Origin: an uncultured Treponema sp.
GTDB taxonomy: Bacteria > Spirochaetota > Spirochaetia > Treponematales > Treponemataceae
Assembly (NCBI RefSeq): GCF_945873775.1
Contig: NZ_CAMCEC010000008.1
Coordinates: 49,734-113,733, forward strand
Direction of reading: 5' to 3'
DNA length: 64,000 bases
The notes below the pieces were generated by a model that worked only from the letters and a program-made list of their open reading frames with translations, did not search any database and was not told the origin of the DNA. A program made the position numbers and the translations under genes. The stretch's first letter is position 1; every line of letters starts with the position of its first letter. Below are positions 7,956 through 15,794 of this stretch, one piece after another.

Positions 7956-9512
7956 ATGCAAAATTATACGCTTGAAGCTGCCGCAAAAAAACAAAATGAA
8001 ATTCAGGAAAGTTTAAAATCCCAGCAGCAGAAATTTTTGCTTCCTGCTTTTCATGCGTTTTCTCCAGCGGGATGGTGCAACGACCCGAACGGCTTTTCGT
8101 TTTTCGGCGGAAAGTGCCATCTGTTTTTTCAGTATCATCCGTATTCAACGCAGTGGGGACCGATGCACTGGGGACATCTTTGCACTTCGGATTTTGTGCG
8201 CTGGGAAATTCTTGAGCCTGCTCTTGCTCCTGATTCTGCTTCGGATTGTGAGGGCTGTTTTTCTGGCACTGCGATTGAATTTGAAGGCCGGCACATTCTT
8301 GTGTATACAGGAGTTTCCAAAAATGCAAAAGGCGAAACGTTGCAGAACCAGTGCTTGGCGGAAGGCGATGGACTTTGCTACAAAAAATTTCCTCATAATC
8401 CTGTAATTTCCGCAGCGGATGTTCCATTTGAATTTCAGAAAGGAGATTTCCGAGATCCAAAGTTGTGGCGCGAGGACGAAAAATTTTACATGGCGTGCGT
8501 TCTCAAATTGCCAGACGGAAAAGGCGCGCTTGTCTGCTTCCGCTCTGAAAATCTTCTTGACTGGAAATTTGTTTCGGTGATTGACAAGAGCAGCGGAAAA
8601 AGCGGAATGTGGGAGTGTCCTGATATTTTTAAATTGGGCGGAAAAGACGTTGTGATTTTTTCTCCGCAGGAAATGAAGGCTGATTTTGATAATGGGCTTC
8701 ACGACGGAAACAACAGTGTCTACATGACAGGAATTCTTAAGAGACCGGAATTTGTTTTTGAGCGCGAAATGCGGACTGAAAATTCTCTTAATTTTGCGCA
8801 GATTGACGGCGGAATTGATTTTTATGCACCGCAAACTTGCCTTGCTCCTGACGGACGAAGAATAATGATTGCCTGGATGCAAAACTGGGAATCGTACATT
8901 ACACCTAAAAATTATCTTTGGTCTGGAATGATGACTTTTCCCCGAGAGCTTGAATTTAAAAACGGAAAACTTTTTCAGAATCCTGTGCGCGAGCTTTTGT
9001 TATATAGAAAGAAATGCGAATGCGGTGTTGTCTCTGGAACTTCTAGTTTTATAAAAAATGGATTTTCCCATGGCGACATTGAACTTGAATTTTTTTCTGC
9101 TTTTGAAAATTCAGCTGACTGCAAAAATCAAGATGAAAAATTTTCTCTTGTATTAAGCAGAAAAGTTGCCGGCAAAAAGTTTTCTGTGGAATTCACTTGC
9201 GACTTTGTGGAACAAACTCTTTTCTTTGACCGAAGAAATTCTGTTGACGGAGGAGGAAAAATAAATTTCCGCAAAATGAAGCTTCCGCCGTCTTCGTTCA
9301 GCCATGAAGAATCAGTTCACGGAAAAAAGATTTACATGCGAATTTTGATCGATACTTGCTCCATTGAAGTTTTTGTTAATGGCGGAGAGTCGGCATTTAC
9401 AAATGCGTTCTTTCTTATTCCAGATGCTTTTGTTAGCTCTGAAAATTCCGCGGTGCTTGAAATGTCAGTTTCTGGAAATATCCGCGCGGAATATAAAGTT
9501 TTTAAAATTTAA
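7956..9512 (+). CDS. scrB: Sucrose-6-phosphate hydrolase / beta-fructofuranosidase (GH32)
   Basis: A 518-residue cytoplasmic enzyme, a normal length for GH32, with no signal peptide. All three catalytic signatures are present: WCNDPNG near residue 35 (nucleophile Asp), FRDPK near 168 (transition-state stabilising Asp) and WECPD near 222 (acid/base Glu). A beta-sandwich domain fills about 350-518. The ATG at 7956 has CAGGAG 7 bases upstream. The fructokinase gene follows within 20 bases. Together they would split sucrose or sucrose-6-phosphate and phosphorylate the released fructose. No transporter or PTS gene lies nearby, so the form of the imported sugar is unknown. It could act on short fructans. 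Confidence 0.88.
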   Translation: MQNYTLEAAAKKQNEIQESLKSQQQKFLLPAFHAFSPAGWCNDPNGFSFFGGKCHLFFQYHPYSTQWGPMHWGHLCTSDFVRWEILEPALAPDSASDCEGCFSGTAIEFEGRHILVYTGVSKNAKGETLQNQCLAEGDGLCYKKFPHNPVISAADVPFEFQKGDFRDPKLWREDEKFYMACVLKLPDGKGALVCFRSENLLDWKFVSVIDKSSGKSGMWECPDIFKLGGKDVVIFSPQEMKADFDNGLHDGNNSVYMTGILKRPEFVFEREMRTENSLNFAQIDGGIDFYAPQTCLAPDGRRIMIAWMQNWESYITPKNYLWSGMMTFPRELEFKNGKLFQNPVRELLLYRKKCECGVVSGTSSFIKNGFSHGDIELEFFSAFENSADCKNQDEKFSLVLSRKVAGKKFSVEFTCDFVEQTLFFDRRNSVDGGGKINFRKMKLPPSSFSHEESVHGKKIYMRILIDTCSIEVFVNGGESAFTNAFFLIPDAFVSSENSAVLEMSVSGNIRAEYKVFKI

Positions 9513-9530
9513 ATTATGGAGATTTGCAAA

Positions 9531-10520
9531 ATGAAAAATTACGATGTTGTTGCGTTGGGAGAGCTTCTTGTGGATTTTACTCAGAACGGGATAAGTGCGC
9601 AGGGAAACTGGCTTATGGAAGCGAACGCTGGAGGTGCTCCGTGCAATGTTCTTGCGATGCTTGCAAAACTCGGGCATTCAGTTTCGTTTGTTGGAAAAGT
9701 CGGAGACGATATGTTTGGAAAAATGCTCCAGTCAAAAATTGCAAGTCTTGGAATTGGAACTGAAAATCTTGTGCTTTCAAAAGAATACAAAACGACGCTC
9801 GCTTTTGTTCACACTTCAAATGACGGCGACAGAAGTTTTTCGTTTTATAGAAATCAAGGCGCGGATTCAATGCTTGAAAAATCTGAATTAAAACCAGAGT
9901 TGATTTCTGATGCGAAAATATTTCACTTTGGAACTTTATCAATGACAAATGAAATTTGCTTTGATGCCACAAAGTTTGCGCTTGAGACAGCAAAAAAATC
10001 CGGCGTGCTCCGTTCGTTTGACCCGAATCTGCGGCTTCTGCTTTGGGAAGATGAAAATCAGGCAAAAGAAAAAATTTTATTCGGACTTTCAGAATGTGAA
10101 ATCTTAAAGATTGCGGCGGAAGAACTTGAATTTGTTTCAGGCAAAAAATCTATTTTTGATGGCGTAAATTGGCTCCGCTCAAAATTCAATATTCCGCTGA
10201 TTACAGTTACCAAGGGCAAGGACGGAAGCGAAGCATTTTACTCTGACGGAAAAATTTCCTTGCATGAATCAGCCGAAACATTTTCAAATGTAAAGACAAT
10301 CGACACGACTGGAGCTGGGGACACTTTTTGCGCTTGTGTTTTGCACGAAATTCTTTGCGGTGGATATGAAACTTTTTCTGCAGAGCGTCTGAAAAAAATG
10401 CTTGTATTTGCAAATGCAGCTTCGTCGCTTGTAACAACAAAAAAAGGCTCGCTTTCAGTAATGCCTTCCCGTGCAGAAATTGAACTGCTGATAAAAAATT
10501 CCGCTGGACAAAGTGAATAG
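9531..10520 (+). CDS. scrK: Fructokinase (PfkB/ribokinase family)
   Basis: A 329-residue kinase. The start at 9531 is preferred because GGAG (9518-9521) lies 9 bases upstream; the ATG at 9516 has no ribosome site. The N-terminal PfkB signature NAGGAPCNVLAMLAKLG and the C-terminal signature DTTGAGDTF, with the catalytic Asp, are both present. It is predicted to convert fructose to fructose-6-phosphate with ATP, feeding glycolysis (pgi and tpiA are elsewhere in the window). It lies 18 bases after the GH32 gene in the same orientation, so the two are almost certainly co-transcribed. Confidence 0.87.
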   Translation: MKNYDVVALGELLVDFTQNGISAQGNWLMEANAGGAPCNVLAMLAKLGHSVSFVGKVGDDMFGKMLQSKIASLGIGTENLVLSKEYKTTLAFVHTSNDGDRSFSFYRNQGADSMLEKSELKPELISDAKIFHFGTLSMTNEICFDATKFALETAKKSGVLRSFDPNLRLLLWEDENQAKEKILFGLSECEILKIAAEELEFVSGKKSIFDGVNWLRSKFNIPLITVTKGKDGSEAFYSDGKISLHESAETFSNVKTIDTTGAGDTFCACVLHEILCGGYETFSAERLKKMLVFANAASSLVTTKKGSLSVMPSRAEIELLIKNSAGQSE

Positions 10521-10565
10521 AAAAAAATTTTTTTATAAAGTTTTCTGAATTGCGCATTTGTTCCC

Positions 10566-10593
10566 TTGAACTTTTATGGCAAAGTGCTATTAT
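10566..10593 (+). promoter_or_regulatory. Promoter of the membrane HTH gene
   Basis: TTGAAC (10566-10571), a 16-base spacer and TATTAT (10588-10593). It lies in the 200-base gap after the fructokinase and leaves an untranslated leader of about 120 bases before ATG 10721, which has a strong ribosome site (GGGGAGGGA). Confidence 0.5.
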
Positions 10594-10720
10594 TTAAGTA
10601 TAATAATATAGAAGATTTTTTAGGTAGTGATTCAGATTTACTGTTTTTTTCTGTGTCTTATTCAGGACTGAGCGCGAATCTTTTTTACTGTTCATTTGCC
10701 ATTTTTATTGGGGAGGGATT

Positions 10721-11413
10721 ATGAAGTCCAGCGTGTTCACTGATTTTCTGAACGACCATTTTGTTTTGTTTACAAGCATTCTTTCCGGAGTTCTTTGCGC
10801 GCTTTATGTATGGAAAGGTTTTAACGAAGGATTTTTCGCCGGAACTTGGATTGTTGCCCTTATGAATTTTCTTTATATTCCAACTGCGGCTTTTTTCAAG
10901 CGGAAATGTTTTTCTTACTTTTATCTTATTTATTCAACGATTCTTGTTTTTATGATTGCTTTTGAAAAAACATTTTTGTTCAATAATTTTACGGCTTTAT
11001 TTATTGTGTGCATCGTAATTATGATAAAACCGCAGATAAAATATATTGCAATGTCTCTTTATTTTGCGGCAGTATGTGTTGCTTTTTCTATAAACGGTGA
11101 AAGCGTGTTTCATTTTTTGATTCATATTGCCCGCAGCATTTGGTTTGTTGGAAGCGTTTTCTTTGTTCTTGAAAATCAGTTTGAGCGCAAGCGGCTTGTT
11201 CTTTATGAAGATGAAGTTAAAATTCTTGAGCAGCTTTGCGATGGAAAAGTATATCAAAAAGAAGTTGAAGGCTTTAGCGAAAACACCGTGTACAGAAAAC
11301 TCAAGGCGGCTCGTGAGCGCAACGGAAACATTACCCGTGAGCAGCTAATAGATTTGTTCAAAAAAGAGCGCATGGGAAGAAAATCTTCAGAAAAAACATT
11401 TCGCCAGATTTAG
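10721..11413 (+). CDS. Membrane-anchored HTH regulator of unknown signal
   Basis: A 230-residue protein. Residues 1-150 are hydrophobic with about five or six membrane segments (for example LFTSILSGVLCALYVW, YFYLIYSTILVFMIAF and FIVCIVIMI). Residues about 160-215 are soluble and look like a winged or LuxR-like HTH: YEDEVKILEQLCDGKVYQKE, then ENTVYRKLKAARERNG. The tail is basic. I know no named family for it; the design is that of a one-component regulator sensing membrane events. The gene is monocistronic and convergent with ferritin. Confidence 0.55.
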   Translation: MKSSVFTDFLNDHFVLFTSILSGVLCALYVWKGFNEGFFAGTWIVALMNFLYIPTAAFFKRKCFSYFYLIYSTILVFMIAFEKTFLFNNFTALFIVCIVIMIKPQIKYIAMSLYFAAVCVAFSINGESVFHFLIHIARSIWFVGSVFFVLENQFERKRLVLYEDEVKILEQLCDGKVYQKEVEGFSENTVYRKLKAARERNGNITREQLIDLFKKERMGRKSSEKTFRQI

Positions 11414-11431
11414 TTTCCATGCTGCATCTTT

Positions 11432-11923
11432 TTATTGCCGTCCGCCAAGTTCTTTATCAAGCGCATAAAGACCTTCTGGTGTTGAGCCGAACATTTTGTA
11501 CTTGTCTATAAGCTCCTTTGCTTTTTGCTCTTCTTCAAGCTGTTCGTTTATAAACCAGTTAAGAAAATTTTTTGCAAACAAGTTTTTTTCTTTTTCAGCT
11601 TGAAAATAAAGCGTGGTTATAAGATTTGTTACGTACTCCTCATGCTCAAGGCTTTGATTTAGAACTTGAGAAATTGTTTCCGGCTTGTTCTTTGGCGCGC
11701 CAATCGGCATGAGTTCTACCGGCTGATTTACTTTGCACAGGTAGTCATAAATTTTCATTGCATGCTCTTCCTCTTCTTTTGCCTGCTGCTTGTACCATTC
11801 AGAAAATCCTGCAAGTCCTTTCATATCAAAAAAAGCCGCGAATCCAAGATAAATGTAAGCTGATTCAAATTCTTTTTGAATCTGTGTGTTCAGCATTGAA
11901 GTTAAAGTTGTGGTTGTGTTCAT
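11432..11923 (-). CDS. ftn: Non-haem ferritin
   Basis: A 163-residue protein, full length for bacterial ferritin. The start at 11923 has GGAGG upstream; an upstream extension in the same frame would run through the desulfoferrodoxin stop region. Di-iron ferroxidase ligands are visible: E in QKEFESAYIYLG, the EEEEHAMKIYDYL pair, and E in HEEYVTNLI with Q/E in FINEQLEEEQ. It stores iron and oxidises Fe(II). It lies 16 bases downstream of the superoxide reductase gene in the same orientation, so an oxidative-stress/iron operon reading from right to left is likely. Confidence 0.9.
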   Translation of the reverse strand: MNTTTTLTSMLNTQIQKEFESAYIYLGFAAFFDMKGLAGFSEWYKQQAKEEEEHAMKIYDYLCKVNQPVELMPIGAPKNKPETISQVLNQSLEHEEYVTNLITTLYFQAEKEKNLFAKNFLNWFINEQLEEEQKAKELIDKYKMFGSTPEGLYALDKELGGRQ

Positions 11924-11939
11924 AAAAATCCTCCGTAAA

Positions 11940-12320
11940 TTAATATTCCGCTTTCCAAAGCCTGTGAATGTTGCAATATTCATAAGCTGCCTCAACTCGT
12001 TCTCCTGTCATAACTGCAAAATCTACGCTTGGAGAATTTCCGGGACGAAGCCATTTTTGCTGAATTCCTTTGTCTGTCTGAAGCAAAATCCATTCGATGT
12101 AATGCTCTGCTTCCGATGGATGAAGCTTTGAGCCTACGGTAACAGAAACAGTGTTTCCCGCAACTTTAATTACAGGAATGTGTTTTTCTGTAGAGCCGTC
12201 CGTTGTTCCTGGCACAAGTTCCTGCATGGCTTCACCGCAGCAAACTGTTGGAACTCCAGAGTCCTTTACAATGGCGATGATTTTTCCGCAGTGTCTGCAA
12301 TAATAAAATTTCAACTGCAT
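11940..12320 (-). CDS. dfx: Desulfoferrodoxin (2Fe superoxide reductase)
   Basis: A 126-residue protein. The start at 12320 follows GGAGG; longer in-frame starts have no such signal. The N-terminal desulforedoxin-like centre I is complete, with YYCRHCGK and a later CC pair (PTVCCGEAM), four cysteines for Fe(Cys)4. Centre II ligands are also present: EKHIP, LHPSEAEHYIEWI, and C and H in CNIHRLW near the C-terminus, with the catalytic Glu-Lys before the first His. It reduces superoxide to peroxide without making oxygen, typical of anaerobes. Transcribed with ferritin downstream. Confidence 0.93.
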   Translation of the reverse strand: MQLKFYYCRHCGKIIAIVKDSGVPTVCCGEAMQELVPGTTDGSTEKHIPVIKVAGNTVSVTVGSKLHPSEAEHYIEWILLQTDKGIQQKWLRPGNSPSVDFAVMTGERVEAAYEYCNIHRLWKAEY

Positions 12321-12414
12321 ATAGACCTCCAAAGATTTTGCAAGACCGGATTGAAAAATAACTGCAATTTTTTTTGCGCCTGTCATTTTTCTTTTGCCTT
12401 GCGTTTACGCTTTT

Positions 12415-12442
12415 AAGATACCACAAAAAAATCCTGTGTAAA
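12415..12442 (-). promoter_or_regulatory. Promoter of the dfx-ftn operon
   Basis: Read on the minus strand: TTTACA (12437-12442), a 16-base spacer, TATCTT (12415-12420). It leaves a leader of about 88 bases before the dfx start. The remaining gap to 12674 has no gene that I can support and no clear PerR or Fur box. Confidence 0.45.
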
Positions 12443-12674
12443 CAAAAATCACTCGCAAACGGTCATCAAAAAATCACCAGCGGTATGGTGAGAGGAAAAA
12501 TTGTTATTGTTTATATATAGACAGTTTAAGTTAACGAATTTATGAAGCGGAAATAGAAATTGTGGCAATTGTATTTTAGATGTGCCTTGAATTTTTTGTA
12601 GAAAAATATTACATTTGTGTTGCGCAGTTTATGATTCCTCATAACTCTCCTGCGCTTTATAAATTAAAATTCTT

Positions 12675-12713
12675 ATGGAGGCTGGCGGTTTTGTTTCCGC
12701 TGACATTTTATGA
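12675..12713 (+). CDS. Possible 12-codon leader peptide coupled to the VUT transporter
   Basis: ATG 12675 opens 12 codons (MEAGGFVSADIL) ending in TGA at 12711-12713, which overlaps the transporter ATG at 12710 as ATGA. The transporter itself has no ribosome site, and an in-frame stop at 12701 rules out an earlier start. The peptide ATG lies 11 bases after a TATAAA (12658-12663), so it could be translated from a leaderless mRNA and hand ribosomes on. A GCGG/CCGC hairpin lies within it. Confidence 0.3.
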   Translation: MEAGGFVSADIL

Positions 12714-13456
12714 AAAAATTCCTTTCTTTTGTTTCCCGTGAAGCTGACGACTTTAAAATTCTTTTGAGAAACATTCCTTCACTCACAGTTTCAATTTTTA
12801 TTTTGTCCGTTGTCTGTGCAAATCTTATGGCGAACAAAGAACTTGTAACTTTTAAGTATGCTGCGCTTGACTGCGGATTTGCATTCAGCTGGATTATGTT
12901 TTTGTGCATGGACGTAATCTGCAAAAGATGGGGCGCCAAGGCATCAATAAAAATTTCCCTTGTTGCTCTTGCTGTGAATCTTTTTATTTGCGTTTCATTT
13001 GCGTTGCTTGCAAAGACTCCGGGAAAGTGGGGCGAATATTATGCTTCTGAGAATTCACTTGTTAATGACGCGCTCAATGCGACTTTTGCAGGATCTTGGT
13101 ATGTTGTGCTTGGCTCGTCTGTCGCGTTTGTTTCGTCGTCAGTTGTAAATGCTCTTCTTAACTGCGCAATCGGAAGCCTTTTTAAGTCAGACGGATTTTT
13201 TTCATTTGCATCTCGCTCCTATATTTCAACCGCAATAGCCCAGCTTGTTGACAATTTTATTTTTGCCACAATTGTTTCAAAAGTTTTCTTTGGCTGGACT
13301 TGGATTCAAGTTTTTGTGTGCTCGGCGATTGGGGCTGGATTTGAGCTTTTGGGCGAAGTGTTTTTTTCCGGCTTGGGATATAAAGTTGTCCGCCAGTGGG
13401 AAAAAGAAAGAGTCGGGCAGGAATATATTGAATACAAAAAGGCTAATGCAAAATGA
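12710..13456 (+). CDS. VUT-family transporter (YhhQ-like, queuosine precursor type)
   Basis: A 248-residue membrane protein with about six hydrophobic segments (SLTVSIFILSVVCANLMANK near the N-terminus to VCSAIGAGFELLGEVFFSGLGY). The early ANLMANK and the later DNFIFATIV segments fit the DUF165/YhhQ family, whose characterised members import preQ0 or preQ1. The substrate here is not proven. I saw no recognisable preQ1 riboswitch upstream. It overlaps the next gene by 4 bases (ATGA), so the two are translationally coupled. The start is fixed by an in-frame stop at 12701. Confidence 0.7.
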   Translation: MKKFLSFVSREADDFKILLRNIPSLTVSIFILSVVCANLMANKELVTFKYAALDCGFAFSWIMFLCMDVICKRWGAKASIKISLVALAVNLFICVSFALLAKTPGKWGEYYASENSLVNDALNATFAGSWYVVLGSSVAFVSSSVVNALLNCAIGSLFKSDGFFSFASRSYISTAIAQLVDNFIFATIVSKVFFGWTWIQVFVCSAIGAGFELLGEVFFSGLGYKVVRQWEKERVGQEYIEYKKANAK

Positions 13457-14142
13457 AAGTTTTAATCACAGGAACGAGCAGGGGAATCGGAAGAGCGTGC
13501 GCCTTAAAGTTTCTTGCTGAAAAAAATGAAGTCATTGGACTTGATGTGTGCCCTGACTCAATAAGCGGCGATTTTTCTGTAAAGAATGCTGAATGCTATA
13601 AACATTTTGTTTGCGACATTTCAAAAGAAAATTCTCTTCCTGAAATAAATGGTGTTGAAATTCTTGTGAACAATGCTGGAATTCAAACTGCCAGCAATTT
13701 CAGTCTTGATGATATAAAAGTGAATCTTATTGGAACAATAGCGGTTACAGAAAAATATGCGTTTCAGAAAAAAATAAAATCTGTTTTATTCAATGCTTCC
13801 GTTTCAGCGCTTACAGGGAACGAGTTTGCTTCTTATGCCGCGTCAAAGGCTGGAGTTGTGGGCTACATGAAAAACTGCGCGATTCGGCTTGCAAATGAAT
13901 ACCGGGCAACTTGCAATGCCTTGTGCTTTGGCGGAATTCTTACGGAACTTAATGAGCCTGTTGTTCAGAATAAATCGCTTTGGAAAAAAATCTTGGACGT
14001 AACTCCGCTAAAACGCTGGGCGACTGCGGAAGAAGCCGCTGACTGGATTTATTTTATGACTGCGATAAATAAATTCTGCACAGGGCAGGCAATCGATGTT
14101 TCCGGAGGGGAACGCAACTGCGCCGACTTATTTGTATGGTAG
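13453..14142 (+). CDS. Short-chain dehydrogenase/reductase
   Basis: A 229-residue SDR with the nucleotide motif TGTSRGIG at the N-terminus, NNAG near residue 76, catalytic Ser in NASVS, and YAASK (Tyr and Lys) near 138-142. The C-terminal FCTGQAIDVSGGE is also typical. It is a little shorter than usual classical SDRs (about 250), with a shortened region after the Rossmann beta-2 strand. The substrate cannot be read from the sequence. The 4-base overlap with the VUT transporter suggests that it acts on or near the imported compound (inference). Confidence 0.8.
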   Translation: MKVLITGTSRGIGRACALKFLAEKNEVIGLDVCPDSISGDFSVKNAECYKHFVCDISKENSLPEINGVEILVNNAGIQTASNFSLDDIKVNLIGTIAVTEKYAFQKKIKSVLFNASVSALTGNEFASYAASKAGVVGYMKNCAIRLANEYRATCNALCFGGILTELNEPVVQNKSLWKKILDVTPLKRWATAEEAADWIYFMTAINKFCTGQAIDVSGGERNCADLFVW

Positions 14143-14146
14143 AAAT

Positions 14147-14176
14147 TTGACATTTTGGCAGTTATTACTTTATAAT
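14147..14176 (+). promoter_or_regulatory. Promoter of mazEF
   Basis: TTGACA (14147-14152), an 18-base spacer and TATAAT (14171-14176): both hexamers are perfect. It lies directly after the SDR stop and leaves about 20 bases of leader, with GGGAGG before ATG 14203. MazE usually binds this region, but I cannot point to a clear operator. Confidence 0.7.
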
Positions 14177-14202
14177 TACATTGGTTTTGCAGGGAGGTTT
14201 TT

Positions 14203-14445
14203 ATGGTAGTTTCTGTAGTTCCTATTGGAAATTCTCGTGGAATAAGATTTCCTAAAATGATATTGGATAAATTTTTAGTGAAAGATAAAATGGATATGAA
14301 AGTAACAGACAAAGGTATCCTGCTTACTCCAATAAAAGAAAATCCTCGTGAAGGTTGGGCGGAAGCATTTTGCAAAATGCACGAAAATGAAGATGACATA
14401 ATGGATGATATTCCTTTTTCAGCGGAGTTTGAATGGGAATGGTAA
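14203..14445 (+). CDS. mazE: MazE/AbrB-type antitoxin
   Basis: An 80-residue protein with an N-terminal SpoVT/AbrB swapped-hairpin DNA-binding domain (PIGNSRGIRFPKMILDKF, typical of MazE) and an acidic C-terminus (ENEDDIMDDIPFSAEFEWEW) of the sort that wraps the toxin. ATG 14203 has GGGAGG upstream. It overlaps the toxin gene by 13 bases. It should neutralise the toxin and repress the pair. Confidence 0.85.
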   Translation: MVVSVVPIGNSRGIRFPKMILDKFLVKDKMDMKVTDKGILLTPIKENPREGWAEAFCKMHENEDDIMDDIPFSAEFEWEW

Positions 14446-14762
14446 TAAATCAATATGATGTTTATCTTGTAAACTTAGATCCAACTGTTGGGCATGAAAT
14501 AAAAAAAACGCGTCCTTGCCTTGTAATTTCTCCAGATGAAATGAATAATAATATCAGCACTGTAATTATTGCTCCTATGACAACAAAATCTCATTCATAT
14601 CCGACAAGAATTCCTGTGAAATTTGAAGGAAAAAATGGCTGGATTGTTTTGGATCAAATAAGAACTGTAGATAATATCCGTCTTGTAAAAAGACTTGGAC
14701 AAATATCAAAAAAAGAAATTTTGGCAGTAAAAAAGATTTTAAAAGAAATGCTTGTAGATTGA
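14433..14762 (+). CDS. mazF: MazF/PemK endoribonuclease toxin
   Basis: A 109-residue PemK-like protein: QYDVYLVNLDPTVGHEIKKT at the start with KTRPCLVIS, and an internal LDQIRTVD, all family hallmarks. The Arg of KTRPCLVI and the Thr of APMTTK correspond to conserved active-site positions. The start at 14433 is 5 bases after GGAG; ATG 14439 is possible. The family cleaves mRNA at short motifs; the motif cannot be told from sequence. Complete and apparently intact. Confidence 0.88.
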   Translation: MGMVINQYDVYLVNLDPTVGHEIKKTRPCLVISPDEMNNNISTVIIAPMTTKSHSYPTRIPVKFEGKNGWIVLDQIRTVDNIRLVKRLGQISKKEILAVKKILKEMLVD

Positions 14763-14797
14763 AATTTTTTTAATCTTTTTTCCACATATTTTTTTAG

Positions 14798-14827
14798 TTG
14801 ACTTGCCGGTATTTTCAATGCTAAATT
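14798..14827 (+). promoter_or_regulatory. Promoter ending 6 bases before the M15 peptidase ATG
   Basis: TTGACT (14798-14803), an 18-base spacer and TAAATT (14822-14827). Transcription would start at or next to ATG 14834, which has no Shine-Dalgarno. It is one of several apparently leaderless arrangements in the window. Confidence 0.5.
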
Positions 14828-14833
14828 TTAAGA

Positions 14834-15751
14834 ATGAAATTTTCTTCTAGTTGTTTTATCCGCTGTTTTTTATTTTTGCTTTTGTTTTTTCCTTGCTTTG
14901 GATTTTCGTTTTCTGCGTTTAATTTAAAATATGAAGAGCCTGAGCTGCTTTCATTATTTAAAAAGGCTTATCCTGATATTCAGTTTAAAAGCGAATACAA
15001 TGCGTTTGCAGGCGACTGGAAAATTTCACTTTCGCTTGGCGAGAGGACTGCGGAATTTTTCTGGGCGGACGGAATGTTTTTGCCTGAATCAGAAATCGAA
15101 AATAAAAATCTGTACAATTCTTTTCTATATAAATACGACTTTGTTCTGCGTGATCCGGCGGATTTTACAGACGAGGACATTGAAAGAATTCGGCGGTTCA
15201 GTTCTCCAGAAAACAGAACAAGCGGCAAGGGAACGCCTCCATTTTTTTACGACTTTGTGTATGACTGCAAGACAAGAGTTTCACTTGAGCAGCACATAAA
15301 AAAAATTCCGTTTCTTGGAAAAAGATCAAATGCGCATGAACGCCTTAGAGAACCTCTTGCAAAAGTTGAAAAGGAAATTCTTGAGGTTTCGAAGTCTGAC
15401 GCGGAAGTAAAAAAATTTTTAGACACACTTTTAAGCGCGGACAGCTATTCTTGGCGGAATATAAGCGATTCTGGTAATCGTTCGTTTCATAGTCTTGGAC
15501 TTGCGCTTGATTTGCTCCCAAGAGGCTGGAAACAGAAAAATGTATACTGGGCGTGGAGGCGAGACATTGACGGCGACAACTGGATGAAGCTTCCGCTTGA
15601 AAGAAGATGGATGTCGCCGCAAAAGGTAATTGAAATTTTTGAAAGCAACGGATTTTTATGGGGAGGAAAGTGGGCAATCTGGGACAATATGCACTTTGAA
15701 TATCGCCCAGAAGTTATTCTTTTCAGCAGATTATCGAGTCAAGCCCGATAA
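14834..15751 (+). CDS. Secreted M15-family D-alanyl-D-alanine carboxypeptidase-like protein
   Basis: A 305-residue protein with an N-terminal signal peptide (basic MKFSSSCFIRC, then a long hydrophobic core ending near FSFSA). Zinc-site motifs of the VanY/M15 type are in the C-terminal third: SFHSLGLALDL (His and Asp, about 216-226) and WDNMHFEYRP (His). The WGGKW that precedes it is also characteristic. Predicted to trim peptidoglycan stem peptides in the periplasm. The final codons (SSQAR) and the stop come from a dispersed repeat, so the native C-terminus may have been replaced. Probably leaderless mRNA. Confidence 0.75.
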   Translation: MKFSSSCFIRCFLFLLLFFPCFGFSFSAFNLKYEEPELLSLFKKAYPDIQFKSEYNAFAGDWKISLSLGERTAEFFWADGMFLPESEIENKNLYNSFLYKYDFVLRDPADFTDEDIERIRRFSSPENRTSGKGTPPFFYDFVYDCKTRVSLEQHIKKIPFLGKRSNAHERLREPLAKVEKEILEVSKSDAEVKKFLDTLLSADSYSWRNISDSGNRSFHSLGLALDLLPRGWKQKNVYWAWRRDIDGDNWMKLPLERRWMSPQKVIEIFESNGFLWGGKWAIWDNMHFEYRPEVILFSRLSSQAR

Positions 15752-15759
15752 TGACAGTA
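15736..15759. repeat. Right half of the dispersed palindromic repeat
   Basis: GAGTCAAGCCCGATAATGACAGTAAA-type sequence closely matches 51861-51886 of the complete copy. It overlaps the last codons and stop of the M15 peptidase gene. The left half is absent here. Confidence 0.6.
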
Positions 15760-15794
15760 AAACACAAGACCCTCGGCATTCGATTTAGAAAGTT

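Noticed and set aside
12427..12709. preQ1 riboswitch before the VUT transporter
   Set aside because: I could not match the conserved C-rich loop and A-rich tail of preQ1-I, nor a preQ1-II layout.
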